A stretch of 64,000 bases of DNA from Isoetes taiwanensis (GCA_021234155.1 JAJEKV010000028.1:17534825-17598824), one strand, 5' to 3'; shown: positions 1 through 12,135, counted from the first letter of the stretch. The notes: a model not told the origin generated them from the sequence alone. Translations and numbers: made by a program.

Positions 1-367
1 AGGATAATTAGAATGTAATCCCCCTTGAGTTTTTTGACCGACAAATATAATATATAGTTCAAGGCATCAAATTTGCAATGGATATTGGAAATGCTTGAAG
101 AAGTGAACGTCAAACAAAGGATAAAAAGAGAAGGCAACAAAGAGATATGAGGGACTAAAACATCGTCTTAACTCCTAGTAACACAATATAAAGATCGTCA
201 GGGTTTAGCAAAATTTGCTAGATATTTGTTACCGCTCCGATGCAGCTAAAAGTTAGGAAGGGCATGCGACAAGGAGGAGGCAGGCACAAAGGAACAAAAG
301 GGAAATAGGTAGACACACGGTGATGGGGGATCTCTCGTAGAGTATACGGCGGGGCATCGTATACTTT

Positions 368-1071
368 ATGGGGAGCATCACAATGGGGATGGCATCAAAT
401 GCGGACTTTCACACATCAAATGCGGATTTTCACACATCGGTCGAAGAAGCAAAAAATTTACTCAATCAAGACCGCATTTCTCGATTCTTTCATCTCCCTC
501 GTGGTATGATTCTATTGGGATGGAATGATCTCCAAAATTTTGATGTTCCACCTTTGGTGCAGGCACCTTATACAGCTCAGTTGCAGATCACAACGTTTTC
601 TCCGCCCTTCAATGGGTTTGCTAAATTTCTATGGAGATAGTTTTTTGAGCATCCTGTTAAAAATATAACCATTAAGAGGCATTTTTTCAATATTGTAGCT
701 CTTCATTCAGGAAATCACATAGATTGGCCCGACCTAATATTCCACCGCATGATGTAGGAGTTGAAACAACTTCGAAAAAATCCAAATACTGCAGATTCAG
801 CTATGGGAGCCCATTTCCAAGCCATTATCTAATATTGTCTTCCTATTTCAAACCTCAGTGCCATCTTTGTGCATGACTCAGATGTTTCTTCCTATTCACG
901 GTCCCATAGTCAAGACAGCTCCAGAATTAGTGTCTTGCGTGGTATTCACTTTGGTCGACAACATTCTCCCCCATAACAAACCTAGCCACCCATTGATTAG
1001 ATAACTCCTGCTTCTCCAGCACATTAACATATCTTAGATGCCAATACACACATCTTAGATGCCAATACAAC
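368..1071 (+). pseudogene. Decayed coding remnant, left part (split by the CACTA element)
   Basis: An open frame of 90 codons (368-640) continues in the same frame past several stops to about 1070, and the intervening translation still looks protein-like (for example a stretch reading HFFNIVALHSGNHIDWPDL). The start holds a duplicated 20-bp segment encoding NADFHTS twice. The CACTA element begins directly after this frame, and a coiled-coil-like frame resumes on its other side at 6343, so both halves were probably one gene. The general character recalls gag-like proteins of plant transposons, but I do not recognise the family. Nothing else is visible in bases 1-367. Confidence 0.35.
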
Positions 1072-1394
1072 CACTAATAGAATATAATATAGTTTGTAAC
1101 GTTTTTTGGAATGGAAAATACATTAATTAGTATTTTTTATTTGCGTCACAAAAGCTTATTTGTGGCGCGTTACCAATGAAGAACCACTTGTCACACGTTA
1201 TAGAATTTTATTCTGTCACATGTTACTAATGCAATATTTGTGACGTATAACAACATTTAATCGTAATTGTCGCGCGTCACCAATTAATTTCTATACATCA
1301 CGTGTATTTGCAGTTGTCATGCGTCACGAGTATTTTAATTGTACCCATGGTTCGTTGTCACGGGTGTCAATTTCAAATATAATAAATTAAAAAA

Positions 1395-1437
1395 AGGGGG
1401 GGGGGGAGGAGGGGAGAGGCGGGAGGGGAGGGAATGA
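1395..1437 (+). repeat. Purine tract (oligo-G and G/A-rich)
   Basis: An almost uninterrupted purine run inside the CACTA element, starting with seven A, then ten G, then GGA/GGGA units. It is low-complexity sequence that could form triplex or G-quadruplex structures. No function is implied. Confidence 0.6.
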
Positions 1438-1878
1438 GCATCTTTAAGGAGTAAAAGAATACAACGAAAATTGGATTACATGATACAAAATAACGTATAC
1501 AAAAAAATACGGTTCAAATTGTTGCAACATGTCTATGCAGCATAGCTATTGCTCCTATCATCATCTCTATCAAAATAATCCTGATGCATGTGTATCGCAT
1601 CACCCTCTATGCCAAGGGGAATGCTATCGTTAGCAGAATCCATGTTGGAGCATCAATATCGCCGCTTCCTTCATCGCCTAGTCGCGCCATAATTCTCTGC
1701 AAAAGAGTCATAATTAATAAACATCGAGGATCAATGTCATTACGTAAATAATGTCATACGAACTTACTTCTTGATCAGTCTGGTGCAAGGGCCATGTGTT
1801 ATGGCGAGCAAGATAAACCTCCAACTCAGCGAAATGACATTCTTTTAGCGAATTGGGCTTGGTCAAATGTTGGCTCTT

Positions 1879-4650
1879 TGTGACACACCTAGGGGGTTGA
1901 GGGATAAGTAAATAATTTTTATTCTTAACCTCAGGTCAGGAATCTTTAAAAGAATTGCAACGGCTGGGAAACAAATTGAATACGGGTGTCTATACTAAGG
2001 TACGGTAGATATCTGAGGAAAATAGAGGTAATATCTGAATTAGAATAGCAGATCTATGATTAGAAGAGATTATCTAGATAAGAATTTTTAAGAATAGGAA
2101 TAATTGGAAAGGAGAGGATATTTTTCTAATTTTGGAAAAGGCAGATAGTATTAAAAAAAGCGAAAACTTTAGAACGTCATAACTAGGCGAGCGATTATCA
2201 GAATGGAGCGAGCTTAACCATTCTGGAAAGCCCTCAGAGTCTAGTTTCAGAATTTGAGTGGCACCTCTCATAACTCCTTATGGCTAGAGAGATATCACAG
2301 AAAAGGTGGACGGGGGTCAGATAAGACTGCACGTGGAAGATCCTTTGGTGGGTAGCCGGAGCCGGATCTTTGGAGTTTCTGTTGGTTTGGAGTTATCTTT
2401 CTTTTGTTTAGTAGTTCCCTGAAAAGCTTGCATGTTTTATTTTGTTATTGATTCTTTGTGATTGTGTTTGCGAATATAATGAAACATTAAAGAATGAACC
2501 TGTTTGAATGAATCCGCCCCTTTGTCGTTGCCGGAGGGTTGGAGCGGATGAGCAACGTGCATACCAGGTGATTGGTATGTGGACGTATAGTCGTGCCCGG
2601 AACGATATACGTGTGATGTGACATTCCAGGGGAATATACGCCATAAATACGTATATTCCTGGACCCGTCACTATACAAGTCTACACATGTAGCCTTGTAT
2701 ACCTTAGAAGTGGCAAGGGGCACATATCTAAGTTAATTGTTTAACTTAGATAACCTTAGGATAAGGCCCATTTCCACATGGCCTTATCCTATTGGGCTAC
2801 CGCCATACGACCCATCCTAGTGGTGCCACGTGGCATCCATGTGGACCCTCACCTATATTGGCTCAAACCCTAACCCTAGACCCCCTGACTCTAGCACCTG
2901 AACTCTCATCTACGCACTCGAAACCCCGTTTCGAGCATCGTTCATCGTCGCATAGCCTGGTGCAGCATCCCTCAAAGTGTGTGTATGATCGTAAAGGGAG
3001 CACAACTTCGACCACGTCAGGGAGCAATGGAGACACCAGGGATGGGAGGAAGTGCGTCTGGAGCAGGTAGGTGGAGTTGAGTTCATAGTGGTTCATCTGG
3101 GAGTTAGCACTCCAGATGGGTCTGTATGCTGTATCTAGAGTAGAGCCATCCTAGAACCTTTGTTGAACATCTTGAACCCTAATCAAGGAACCCTAACTGT
3201 AAGTTAGATATGTATGATTAGGTTAAGATGTTCTTCTTATGTTACCATGATATGATGTGATGTGATGATGGTTGATCATGTTTGCTCCTCTTGTATTGGG
3301 AAGGGGGGTAGAGACCTAGGACCATATGTAGTATGCTCTTAGTGTAGATCCCTTAGTTCCTATTAGTTGCGGCCTGTGCATAGGAACCCACCGGGCTATT
3401 GAGGCTATGATGTGACTCAACACTACACAACGGGGCTACAGGCAATGCGGAGGGAGGATCCCTGCCGAGTGGGGGCTACGGAGGATCCTGTAGTGGGCTA
3501 GGCTTATGGTCAGTCACTTCGTGTGGGCCGAGCATGGGTCCGACACCTCCTGGGGCAATGGTGTCGCCCTGCCTCTCAAGAGTTGCAAGTGTCAGCTTGG
3601 CTCTTGTTTCAGGGGGTTCAGTCGGGTATGAATCGTGTGTCGCCACGATTCTCTAGCCGCCTGAGGAGCCTTTAGACCCCGGGAAGGGGAGATGCAACCC
3701 TTCCCTCGCCTCGGCCAGGACCCGTGGAGATGCAACCTGGAGTAGTCCCGATGGGTGATGCCATGGGATTGCGTATCCGGAAGGCTAGAGTCATGACAGA
3801 GCCTGATCTAGCCCATCTGCAAAGTATGCACAGGAGGGGCGGATGGAGTGGTCAACCCTAGCCATTGTCTATAGCCAGCCCCGCCATTGTTATGACTCGG
3901 TCTGCTCTAACTTGAGGCCTATCCAATCAGTCGACTTCCTTATGAGTCGGAGCCACGGGTAGGAGCTCTCATGTTATGGCATATGATTATCTTCTTTGCA
4001 GCTATTGTTATGTAGAGCTATCCTTCGGGGTAGTATGATGTATTGTTATTGCTAGTTCTGACGATGTTTATGCTTCCGCTGTGATAGGAGCCCATAGGGG
4101 AAGGGCGCGCAAGACACCTTTGTGTCCCCTTCCCGCACTACGTTGACTCCAGAGTGCGGGATAGACGGAGGGCCCGTGCGGTCGGAGGACCGGATGGGGG
4201 ATTTCCTACGGAGTGTACGGCTGAGAGCCGTATATTTAGTAGGGAGCGTCACATGTGAACCCGGGTGAGGGATTGATCATCCCTGAATCACAGTAAGTTA
4301 TAAAAATGTTCTATGTGTGACTAACATTTGTGTGCCTATTGTCTGTGTGACTAACGATTCGCCTCAGGTTGAGGTAATGGTTTATCCACTTAGTTCTTCC
4401 CTGGACTATTTCTCTTCTTCCTTCTTACAGACAGAGTTAGTAGCTAAGTGAGTTTTGCGCAGTGGGAAGCATGGGATAATAGCCGAGATGTCAAGGCATA
4501 GGTTTTCTAAAGACTATGAGTAGTTGGAAACTCGGATTTTGAGTGTCAAAGACCATTGTTACCTCATAATAAAAGAAAGTTATATATTATTTTAGTTCCA
4601 ATTACTTCTCTGTTTGATTTTCAAGTGTTAAACGCCTTAGGAGCGTTTCA
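1879..4650 (+). repeat. 5' LTR of the short-interior element (interrupted)
   Basis: It matches the 3' LTR at 5026-6176 over its whole length once the solo LTR at 2617-4253 and its 5-bp duplication are taken out, leaving about 1.13 kb. Visible differences are few substitutions and small indels, so the insertion is moderately young. Confidence 0.85.
2617..4253 (+). mobile_element. Solo LTR of the inner histone-gypsy family
   Basis: It starts TGTGACATTCCA and ends GGGAGCGTCACA. It is the same LTR as at 33675-35316 and 44701-46343, including the cgtatattcctgg hairpin near its start. The target duplication tgtga is perfect (2612-2616 and 4254-4258), and the uninterrupted target can be read in the sister LTR near 5770. 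A solo LTR arises by recombination between the two LTRs of a full element, so the H3-carrying family once had a complete copy here. Confidence 0.9.
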
Positions 4651-4652
4651 TT

Positions 4653-4664
4653 TGGTATCAGAGC
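4653..4664 (+). other. Primer binding site, tRNA-iMet type
   Basis: TGGTATCAGAGC lies two bases after the LTR end. This is the sequence complementary to the 3' end of plant initiator Met tRNA and is used to prime minus-strand cDNA. Confidence 0.85.
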
Positions 4665-5025
4665 CTAGGCTTCCGATTATTAACCATAGTTGGTTATTGG
4701 ACCAAAGACAATAAGAAGTCATCAATATTGAAATTATGGGAAACCAAGAAGGAAGAAACTCCTTGGGGAAGTTATGCAGCCGAGATATCTAGTCGTGGCC
4801 AGCAACGGGAAAAGAAAGAGTTCGAAATTTAGTTTTCACATTCTAAATCTAGTACCTAACTGTGAAGTCCCCAAACATTAGTAGTCATCCAAATTAATCT
4901 TAAATGTTGTAGTGGTAAGTGTAGTCAACCCCGAACGGTGTATAGAGTGGAACATAGTTTTAGATATGTTTTGTACCTTAGATATCCCCATGAGGACATG
5001 GGTAAATTTTTAGTATGAGAGAAAA

Positions 5026-6176
5026 TGTAACACACCTAGGGGGTTGAGGGATAAGTAAATAATTTTTATTCTTAACCTCAGGTTAGGAATATTTAAAAGA
5101 ATTGCAACGGCTGGGAAACAAATTGAATACGGGTGTCTATACTAAGGTACGGTAGATATCTGAGGAAAATAGAGGTAATATCTGAATTAGAATAGCAGAT
5201 CTATGATTAGAGGAGATTATCTAGATAAGAATTTGTAAGAATAGGAAGATATTTCCAATAATTGGAAAGGAGAGGATATTTTTCTAATTAGAAAAGGCAG
5301 ATAGTATTAAAAAAATGGCAAACTTTAAAACGTCATAACTCGGCGAGCGATTATCAGAATGGAGCGAGCTTAAGCATTTTGGAAAGCCCTCGGAGTCTAG
5401 TTTCAGAATTTGAGTGGCACCTTTCATAACCCCTTACGATTAGAGAGATATCGCAGAAAAGGTGGACAGGGGTCAGATAAGACTACACGTGGAAGATCCT
5501 TTGGTGGGCAGCCGGAGTCGGATCTTTGGAGTTTCTGTTGGTTTGGAGTTATCTTTCTTTTGTTTAGTAGTTCGCTGAAAAGCTTGCATGTTTTATTTTG
5601 TTATTGATTCTTTGTGATTGTGTTTGGGAATATAATGAAACGTTCTAGGATGAACCTGTTTGAATGAACCCACGCCCCTTCGTCGTTGCCGGAGGGTTGG
5701 AGTGGATGAGCAACGTGCATACCAGGTGATTGGTATGTGGACGTATAGTCGTGTCCGGAACGATATACGTGTGAACTCGGGTGAGGGATTGATCATCCCT
5801 GAATCACAGTAAGTTATAAGAAGATGTTCTATGCGTGACTAACATTTGTGTACCTATGGATTGTGTGACTAACGATTCGCCTCAGGTTAAGGTAATGGTT
5901 TATCCACTTAGTTCTTCCCTGGACTAACCCCGCCTTTCTCTTCTTCCTTCTTATAGACAGAGTTAGTAGCTAAGTGAGTTTTGCACAGCGGGAAGCGTGG
6001 GATAATAGTCGAGATGTCAAGGCATAGGTTTTCTAAAGACTATGAGTAGTTGGAAACTTGGATTTTGAGTGTCAAGGACCATTGTCACCTCATAATAAAA
6101 GAAAGTTAGATATTATTTTAGTTCCAATTACTTCTCTGTTTGATTTTCAAGTGTTAAACGCCTTAGGAGCGTTTCA
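5026..6176 (+). repeat. 3' LTR of the short-interior element
   Basis: It is a direct repeat of the left LTR, 1151 bp long, beginning TGTAACACACC just after a purine-rich stretch (gagagaaaa) that would be the polypurine tract, and ending GCGTTTCA before the ctctt duplication. Confidence 0.85.
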
Positions 6177-6342
6177 CTCTTTTCCATATTTTTGGTACTG
6201 AAATGAAACAATATAAAAGATTTGGTATGCCACGCGTTACAAAATAAAATGTTTTCTATCACGTGTGACAAATCTTGCGTTACAAAACAATATGTGTCAC
6301 AAATCAATATGTTACAAACCCTCATTAGCCCTTGTAGTGAAC

Positions 6343-7220
6343 CATTGTATCCATCTCATCCCCTTCACATTCTCATCCACCCAGTCCAAATGTTCGTGAA
6401 GAGCAATCCAGATCCTCTTCCACACCCACCACCCACCATCCGCGACAAGTCTTGTATAAATGTCAGCATAATGTTTCAACTTTAGGAGTTACATGAAAAA
6501 CTCGTAAAGGCTTTTCAAACACAGTTAGACTCGAGAAATGCCCTCAAACATGAACTCCACGAAGTCCAAGGCAAAAACAGTCAATTGGAAACCAGGCTTC
6601 AGAGCCATCATGGTGATCTTCTGGTCGAGCGAAACCAGTTGAAGCGAGAACAAGAAAGTTGAGCTACTTTGTCCACTCTTCACGCCATGCTGCAATTTGA
6701 ACATGATGGCCGCAAGGCCCAACTTGCCACCCTCATGGCGACATCGGAAGTAAAGGATCACACCTTTGACAAAGTCAATGAGCACATCCAGGGTCTTCAT
6801 GCTACCGTGACTGCAGAGACTTATGTTGCCCACCTGGTAGCCATGTTTGTGGAAGCTCATGGTCTAGTCGAATATTGGACACTAAACTCCACTCTCACTC
6901 ATACTAGATGCTAAAATTGCCAGCCTCAAGATCCAAGTTGCCTCCCTTGGAGCGTCTCCTTCTCATTCAGAGTCCAACAACATGCAAGATCAGTAAATTC
7001 AATCGTCAAAATGCTGAATAGACAAGTATCATCACTGACTTAAAAGCTCGGGTAACACAAGCAGTACAATCTGCAGATGAAGCACACAAACAGGTTGACC
7101 ATTATCAAACATTAGTAGTCCATATTGCCACTGACTTTCCTTCCCTCTCTGGCTACCTTGCATATGTGAAGTCACAGCGCACCATCTTCCTCACGGCTGA
7201 AGTCACGACCTTGATGAGCT
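6343..7220 (+). pseudogene. Decayed coding remnant, right part, coiled-coil region
   Basis: The frame through 6486-6914 encodes about 140 residues with heptad-like spacing and many charged residues (ELHEKLVKAF, HELHEVQGKN, LVERNQLKREQE), which suggests a coiled coil. A frame change near 6950 leads to more such sequence (ITDLKARVTQAVQSADEAHK) up to about 7215. An in-frame stop at 6483-6485 and several later ones show it is dead. It begins directly at the CACTA right end and is probably the continuation of the remnant at 368-1071. The family is not recognised. Confidence 0.4.
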
Positions 7221-7279
7221 AACAGCCGCCAAGTAAGAGGGATTGTCAGAATGTCAGCAGGGATCTTGGAGTCGGTAGC

Positions 7280-8325
7280 CACTATCAGTCCTTACTATTT
7301 TAGGTCCAAGGCCATGCTATATATACCCCATGCTATCAACCTCAGTACACAGAAGCTTGTTCTTTTAGCCATCCTCTTCATCTCCCATGTCCTCATCACT
7401 ACCGTCATCATGCACATAGTGAGGATGGCTTGCAATATGCTATTGAGAATCACTGCCATGCATCTGTACAAATGCATTGATGGCAGCAATTGCCATAGCC
7501 TTTGTGCAATCCAAAGGGTAAATACATGTGGCCCTTAATATTGCCTTTATATTATTAGGAATTAGCCCAACTTGGATTTCATTAGATATAACCTCAACTA
7601 TCTCTTCTCTTCTAGACTCTTGTATGCCCTCATGAGCATCCGTCCAACTCTCAACCTCTTAAAAGCTGCCTTGAATGAGGCAAAGCATTCCATATCTAAA
7701 GGCTAGAGCTTGTGAGATTTGTAGGTTGGGAATAGTGCAAAAATAAATACCTTGGTCCTTTGCAGCCAATGACATCCAACTCAGCATGGATGTTGTGACC
7801 TCCAAGAAGATAAAGTGTAGCCTTTCTGTAAGACACCTCTAGGCACCCTCACTTGAAAGTGTGCCAGCCAGGATTTGAAGTGCTCGGTGGTCATCCATGC
7901 ATTTTGGTGTACTTCCTGGACTGCCCATTCCTCATATCTACTTATGTAGCCTTCCTTCATTCTTTTATTCTTGAAGATGTAGAAGTTCGATATTCTATAG
8001 CCATCTACATTCATACATACCAGAATTGTAACCCACTCGCTCGAGAACAACCTCATCGATATCGCATGCACATTTCCTTGCAAATATCTTCAAGCTCCTA
8101 ACCTTACCTACCGGTATCTCAGTCCCATCAGCATTCCAAAATTTAGCAGAGGGTTGTTCCATCTACTGACCTCTCTTCAATGAAGAAATCTGCTTAGCCA
8201 TGGTCTTTTCTGGTGTTTGTTCCATTCTCCTTCTCCTTACCCTCTTTGCCCTAACCCTCTTGGTTGGCAGGGGCTCGGATTGCGTAACATTGCCATGTCG
8301 CCTGCTCGATCTAGTTTGTGCCATC
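7280..8325 (-). pseudogene. pogo/Tigger-like transposase (DDE_1) pseudogene
   Basis: Reading the minus strand from about 8325, a basic N-terminal part leads into an open frame (8083-7781) with the DDE_1-type strings VCMNVDGYRISNFYIFKNKR and NAWMTTEHFKSWL. After a frameshift come LLGGHN (where the family has LLLDGHNSH), a SHKL-stop-PLD string matching the hallmark SHALQPLD with Gln turned into a stop, and then IYPLDCTKAMA. The order of motifs is that of eukaryotic pogo-like/Jerky DDE transposases, which cut and paste DNA between inverted repeats. Several stops and frameshifts, and a Gly where the second catalytic Asp should be, show it is inactive. No terminal repeats were found. Confidence 0.7.
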
Positions 8326-8329
8326 GAAG

Positions 8330-9365
8330 TAGACAAAAAAAAAAAAATCGGTTTATTCTATAGGAGACAGAGTGAATTCAAACCAGTTCGAAAGGTCTAT
8401 CCATTCCATTTGAATGAGAAGAAATTGATAGCCCGCAAATTTGAGCTTGAATGCATTGAATTCATCTAAATTCGAAGTATTAGGTAGGCTTTTTGGAACA
8501 AGCTCAGAAATGACGAGGGGGGAGGGGGTGAAGAGAGGGATCATAGTGCCTCGATGCAAGAACAATCACGGTCAGCAACGTGCTAATGTCACGAGATGTG
8601 AAGTGGCACCATATGCAATGCAAGTTGGGTTACAAGGGGCTGCAAGAGACCCTAGTACACTAGAAAATGCCAAGTAAGTTTGGAGCCAGCTTTGCCAGAG
8701 GAGGCGGCTGCCAGTGCGCTGGCAGCTTTGTCAAAGACATCTCAATGTAGGGTGAAATTACACCTACACTCGCCCAACTGCCTAAGATTTTTAACAAATT
8801 GGATCACAAGTTTTTTGTGTTCCTGGGCGCTCCCCTTATCACATCAGGGGTGCCCAAGACTGAAAATTTTCTGGGCACGCTCAAATTCCTCAGCAGCGGA
8901 TAATCCCACGGCAAGATTCAAGATTCGTGGGCAATGCACGAGATTTGGCAAAATGGAGCAAAGAACTCAAAGAAAAAATTTAGGGTTCATTCTAGACTGT
9001 TTCGCATCAGATCAAGGTGAAATACGAATGATTCGAGGTCCATTCGTATCGGATTTGCTGTCGTGAGCATGTGCTTCAAGTTATTCATCGAATTTCTTGT
9101 AAATCTAATAATTTCTTAACGCTTTTTATCATGCCCTTAAGTCGAAGTGCGATTTTGGGGCCGGAAGTAGCAGTTTTTAGAAGTATTTTGGCTCGGTCTT
9201 TTTGATTTGGACGAGCGCAAGTGTTATGTGAATTTCTTGGGCATTGCCCAAGATATTAAAATAAGGTGCTAATGCACTGTGGGTTGCCCTTAAGTCTGTT
9301 AGAGATCCACCAAAATGATCCAAAGAACTTCCAATCACTGGTGGATTGGATAGAACAGAGGGGAT
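8330..9365. other. No recognised gene
   Basis: Mixed sequence with an oligo-A tract near 8335. The open frames of 70-128 codons here overlap on both strands, lack recognisable domains and have unremarkable composition. I see nothing that supports a gene. Confidence 0.5.
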
Positions 9366-9480
9366 GGGTGCATTATACAGCCCCCCTTCCCTACATGGCA
9401 CTATCCTAGCCCTCCATTTCAAGCATCGACGGCCAGATATCAGCCACGTAGGGGAGGGGGGTTGTATAATGCAATACCCC
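9366..9480. mobile_element. Small hairpin MITE
   Basis: The left arm 9366-9399 (core gcattatacagccccccttc) is the near reverse complement of the right arm 9443-9480 (core aggggggttgtataatgc), with a loop of about 43 bp. I could not define a target duplication, so the superfamily is open. Confidence 0.5.
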
Positions 9481-9948
9481 CGAACAGAGCATGGAATTAG
9501 ATTCTGCCAAAACTCACCGTGCCAAGCATTTTGCAAGGTATGCTAATGCACAAGCAGAGCATCTGCTCTTTTAAATGTGAAAGCAAGCAGCCACATCGCC
9601 AGCACAAATAATGAAAGTCTAAGGTCTTGACACTCTGTTTTAGCATGTTTTTTACCCGAGGGCTCCCTTGGAAAAAATCAAGAAGCTGAATTTTCAAGCT
9701 TTCGGCTATTGCTCATACCTCTATCGGAGACAAGAGCTTCCTTTCGGCATTTTCCTTATACCTAATGCCGCAAATGATGCTTGCGAAGAAGGGCGGCGCC
9801 ATAGCCGAGCTCTCGGAAGAACAACATCGACAAAATTCCTTCGCCATAGGTGGAAAAAGAAGAGGACAAGGATGAACCGCCAGATTGATGCCTAACGACT
9901 CCTAACGCTAATCAACGGCAGCCAAAGGCAACCTAATAACGCTAATTA

Positions 9949-10800
9949 GGCCTAAATCACACTACTGGCCAAACTCGAAAAATAAAAATAAAGAGCCAAC
10001 AAAAATATGCCATGTGGAATTTCGGCAGCCAACCCATATCACACCTAGGGTGCCAAAACTCCAGTCAGCATTTAGGCACCCTAGAATTTTCGGACGGGGG
10101 ATCTCGCCTGCCAAAACTTCTGGCGGGCAGCCAGATCATCCATGTTTTCCACGTCCTCCTACCTTCCATGATGCAAGCAAAGAACTGTGTTTTCTGATCA
10201 CCGGAGTATGGACGATTTGGCTACGAATCATGTTGATACCTTCTGCAATCTGGTAAAGAATCGCGCTTCTTTGTTTCTTATCGCTAGAATATGCAAGATT
10301 TGGGTATGAAGAGTCACGAGAGGTCATTCATGTTTCGTTTTGTGGCTTTCAATGCTTAAGGATATCTGCAACAGGGAGTTTAGAAAAGCAGAGAATCAGT
10401 TCGGCTCATCAATCCAGCATCGAGATGTAGCTAATCGCGATGTGTGCAGATCTCAAGTCAAAATTCTCATCAGAAGAAAATCATACATGATGCCTGCTCC
10501 AAACTTCTTCGAAATCCAACTTTTCTGAGCCGTTAATTATACAAGAAATTCCATGGAGCTCATCGATTGTGATCTGACAGAGATTTGAGCAATTCGTCCA
10601 TACTCCGGTGATCAGAAAACACAGTTCTGAATCATAGAATCGGCCGCTTTGGATTCAAGATAGAATGACGTGTCATATATTTTTATTTTTGGCTCTGCCA
10701 AAGTGCGATATAGAGTGGCAGGCAGAACTGTCGGTCTGCCCGATGCCCGCCTATTCTTGCCACGTATTTCTTTAATTTTGCCTGTAGTGTGATTTCGCCC
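9949..10800. mobile_element. PIF/Harbinger-like non-autonomous element
   Basis: The ends read GGCCTAAATCACACTAC at 9949 and, on the opposite strand, GGGCGAAATCACACTAC from 10800. A perfect 3-bp TTA duplication flanks them (9946-9948, 10801-10803), typical of PIF/Harbinger/Tourist elements. Inside, 10183-10213 and 10596-10626 form a perfect 31-bp inverted repeat around a 382-bp spacer. No transposase is encoded. The short open frames inside are chance. Confidence 0.75.
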
Positions 10801-11023
10801 TTAATGCAAATGCACAAAATCTCCATCCTCCAAAAAGCCCTGCAAAATGATCTCGGCCTTCGACACGAAAAACCCACCTAAGGGCTCATCAATCAAAGGT
10901 TTGCATTTTAAGTGGCTTCTAATGTAAAACGTGGCATCATGAGGTCGTCCAAGTACGCAGAATATGCCTGTAATTTCAACCAAGCAAACGTGCGACACGA
11001 TCTTCAAACAAACGCTGATTGGG

Positions 11024-11036
11024 TATTATATTATTT
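11024..11036 (+). promoter_or_regulatory. TATA-like element of the RING-H2 gene
   Basis: TATTATATTATTT lies 76 bases upstream of the ATG at 11112. Its position supports that ATG over an in-frame start at 11019, which would lie upstream of this box. Confidence 0.4.
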
Positions 11037-11111
11037 GGAGGCATTGACTTCGAAATCCACATTCTCTTCGAATTAATTGAGAAGGGGAATGCCGGAGCGA
11101 CCCAAACCGAT

Positions 11112-11570
11112 ATGAATTCGTGGATCTTCTTTATGTTATGGCTGATATGTGGAGCTCTCTTCTTCTTTTTGTTATTCTACGTATGCGATTTACATGCAAA
11201 ATTCAGGCCGAGGAACAACGCCCAGGAGGCTCCAACAGTGTCGACCCAACGGACCACATCTAACCAGCAGCATCTAGAAGCAATCCGAACCTTAAGAGTG
11301 CAGCAAATGCCGCAGATTCCAGACGGGGGCCTAAGCCAGGAAGTAATCAACAGTTTTCCACTTCTGAATTATACCCAATTGTTGGAGCTGAAGAAGCAGA
11401 CTAACGATGAATTAGAAGCCTGCCCTATTTGCCTTTCGGAATTCGGCCCGAAGGATGAGAAATTGAGAATGATACTTAATTGTTTACATTGCTTCCACGC
11501 CGAATGCATTGATATGTGGCTCTTTTCTCACTCCTTTTGCCCTGTCTGTCGATCTCAGACAGATCCATAG
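11112..11570 (+). CDS. ATL-type RING-H2 E3 ubiquitin ligase, small membrane protein
   Basis: A 152-residue intronless protein. Residues 3-26 form one strongly hydrophobic segment (WIFFMLWLICGALFFFLLFYV), a probable N-terminal membrane anchor. A Gly-Leu-Ser motif followed by INSFPLLNY (about residues 77-90) resembles the GLD region of plant ATL proteins. The RING-H2 finger lies at about residues 105-148: CPIC, then C-x-H-x2-H-x2-C in the string NCLHCFHAECIDMWL, then CPVC. All eight zinc ligands are present, as is the Trp that contacts E2 enzymes. The family transfers ubiquitin from E2 to substrates at membranes, but the substrate cannot be read from sequence. An in-frame extension to 11019 exists but is less likely. 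The gene is convergent with the DUF3755 gene. Confidence 0.85.
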   Translation: MNSWIFFMLWLICGALFFFLLFYVCDLHAKFRPRNNAQEAPTVSTQRTTSNQQHLEAIRTLRVQQMPQIPDGGLSQEVINSFPLLNYTQLLELKKQTNDELEACPICLSEFGPKDEKLRMILNCLHCFHAECIDMWLFSHSFCPVCRSQTDP

Positions 11571-12135
11571 TCTCCGATGCTTTTTTGCCCTCTTTTCTTC
11601 CAAGTATTTGATACCATGGTTTTGCACTGTTCTGTTCATTAACGGAATCAACAAAGATGTATCAACTTGTTAATAAATAAATAAACACATTTTTTACTCG
11701 TACAATGACAATGTTGTAAAAAAGCTTGTTTCAACATGCATTTCCTTTCGAAATTTGATATTAAAATCAAGCTCCTGTACATTCCATTCTCCAGCGTTCC
11801 ATTCTCCTGACATCAGCTCAGTTAAACAGATCAAGGTTCATTACACTATGAAGTGGGCTCTAACCATGAGATGGAAGAGGTCTAGCTTTATATGTGCTTG
11901 GGAACTTCTCAACTTGAAAACTTCTTCTCAAAGGAGCTAGATCTTCCATGCAGCATGTAAGGTTTATGCAATTGATTCAACTTAGTTCCGTACGGCTTCC
12001 GAATTTTCTCGACTGCAAATGCTGCTTGAGTATGGTAAATGCTACACAAGGAGGTTAGAACTGTACAATTAGAACTGTACAATTATATTTATCGGCCTGA
12101 AGCAAAATCACCCTCCATACAATTCTGAAGCAATC
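11571..12135. other. Convergent intergenic region between RING-H2 and DUF3755 genes
   Basis: AT-rich 3' flanking sequence of both genes, including an aataaataaataaacac stretch near 11670 that could serve polyadenylation on the plus strand. No further gene is seen. Confidence 0.5.

Larger units (their letters stand above)
1879..6176 (+). mobile_element. Non-autonomous short-interior LTR retrotransposon nested in the CACTA element
   Basis: Two direct copies of an LTR of about 1.1 kb start TGTRACACACCTAGGG and end GGAGCGTTTCA. They flank only about 375 bp of interior (4651-5025) without any coding capacity. The target duplication ctctt is perfect (1874-1878 and 6177-6181). A primer binding site follows the left LTR directly. 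With no gag or pol it must be mobilised in trans, like the TRIM/LARD class. The left LTR looks longer only because a foreign solo LTR sits inside it. Confidence 0.85.
1072..6339. mobile_element. CACTA (En/Spm-like) DNA transposon, non-autonomous, with nested insertions
   Basis: The left end starts CACTA at 1072 and the right end finishes TAGTG at 6339. The 3-bp target duplication aac is perfect (1069-1071 and 6340-6342). The two ends also share GTTTGTAAC at exactly the same offset, 21 bases in from each tip. Subterminal regions (about 1130-1365 and 6215-6320) carry many variants of a short word like cacgcgttac or gtcacgtgt, as expected of CACTA transposase-binding arrays. Removing the nested LTR element leaves under 1 kb with no transposase, so it is a defective derivative. 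The inner bases of the two tips are diverged, so the copy is old. Confidence 0.75.

Noticed and set aside
2408-2723. Short open frames in LTRs, such as those starting MPLATSKVYKA and MNHYELNSTYL, which recur in other LTR copies
   Set aside because: They recur only because the LTRs are homologous. They are not conserved as proteins and lie in regulatory sequence.
8680-9066. A 128-codon open frame
   Set aside because: No domain, no promoter or splice context and no coding-like composition.
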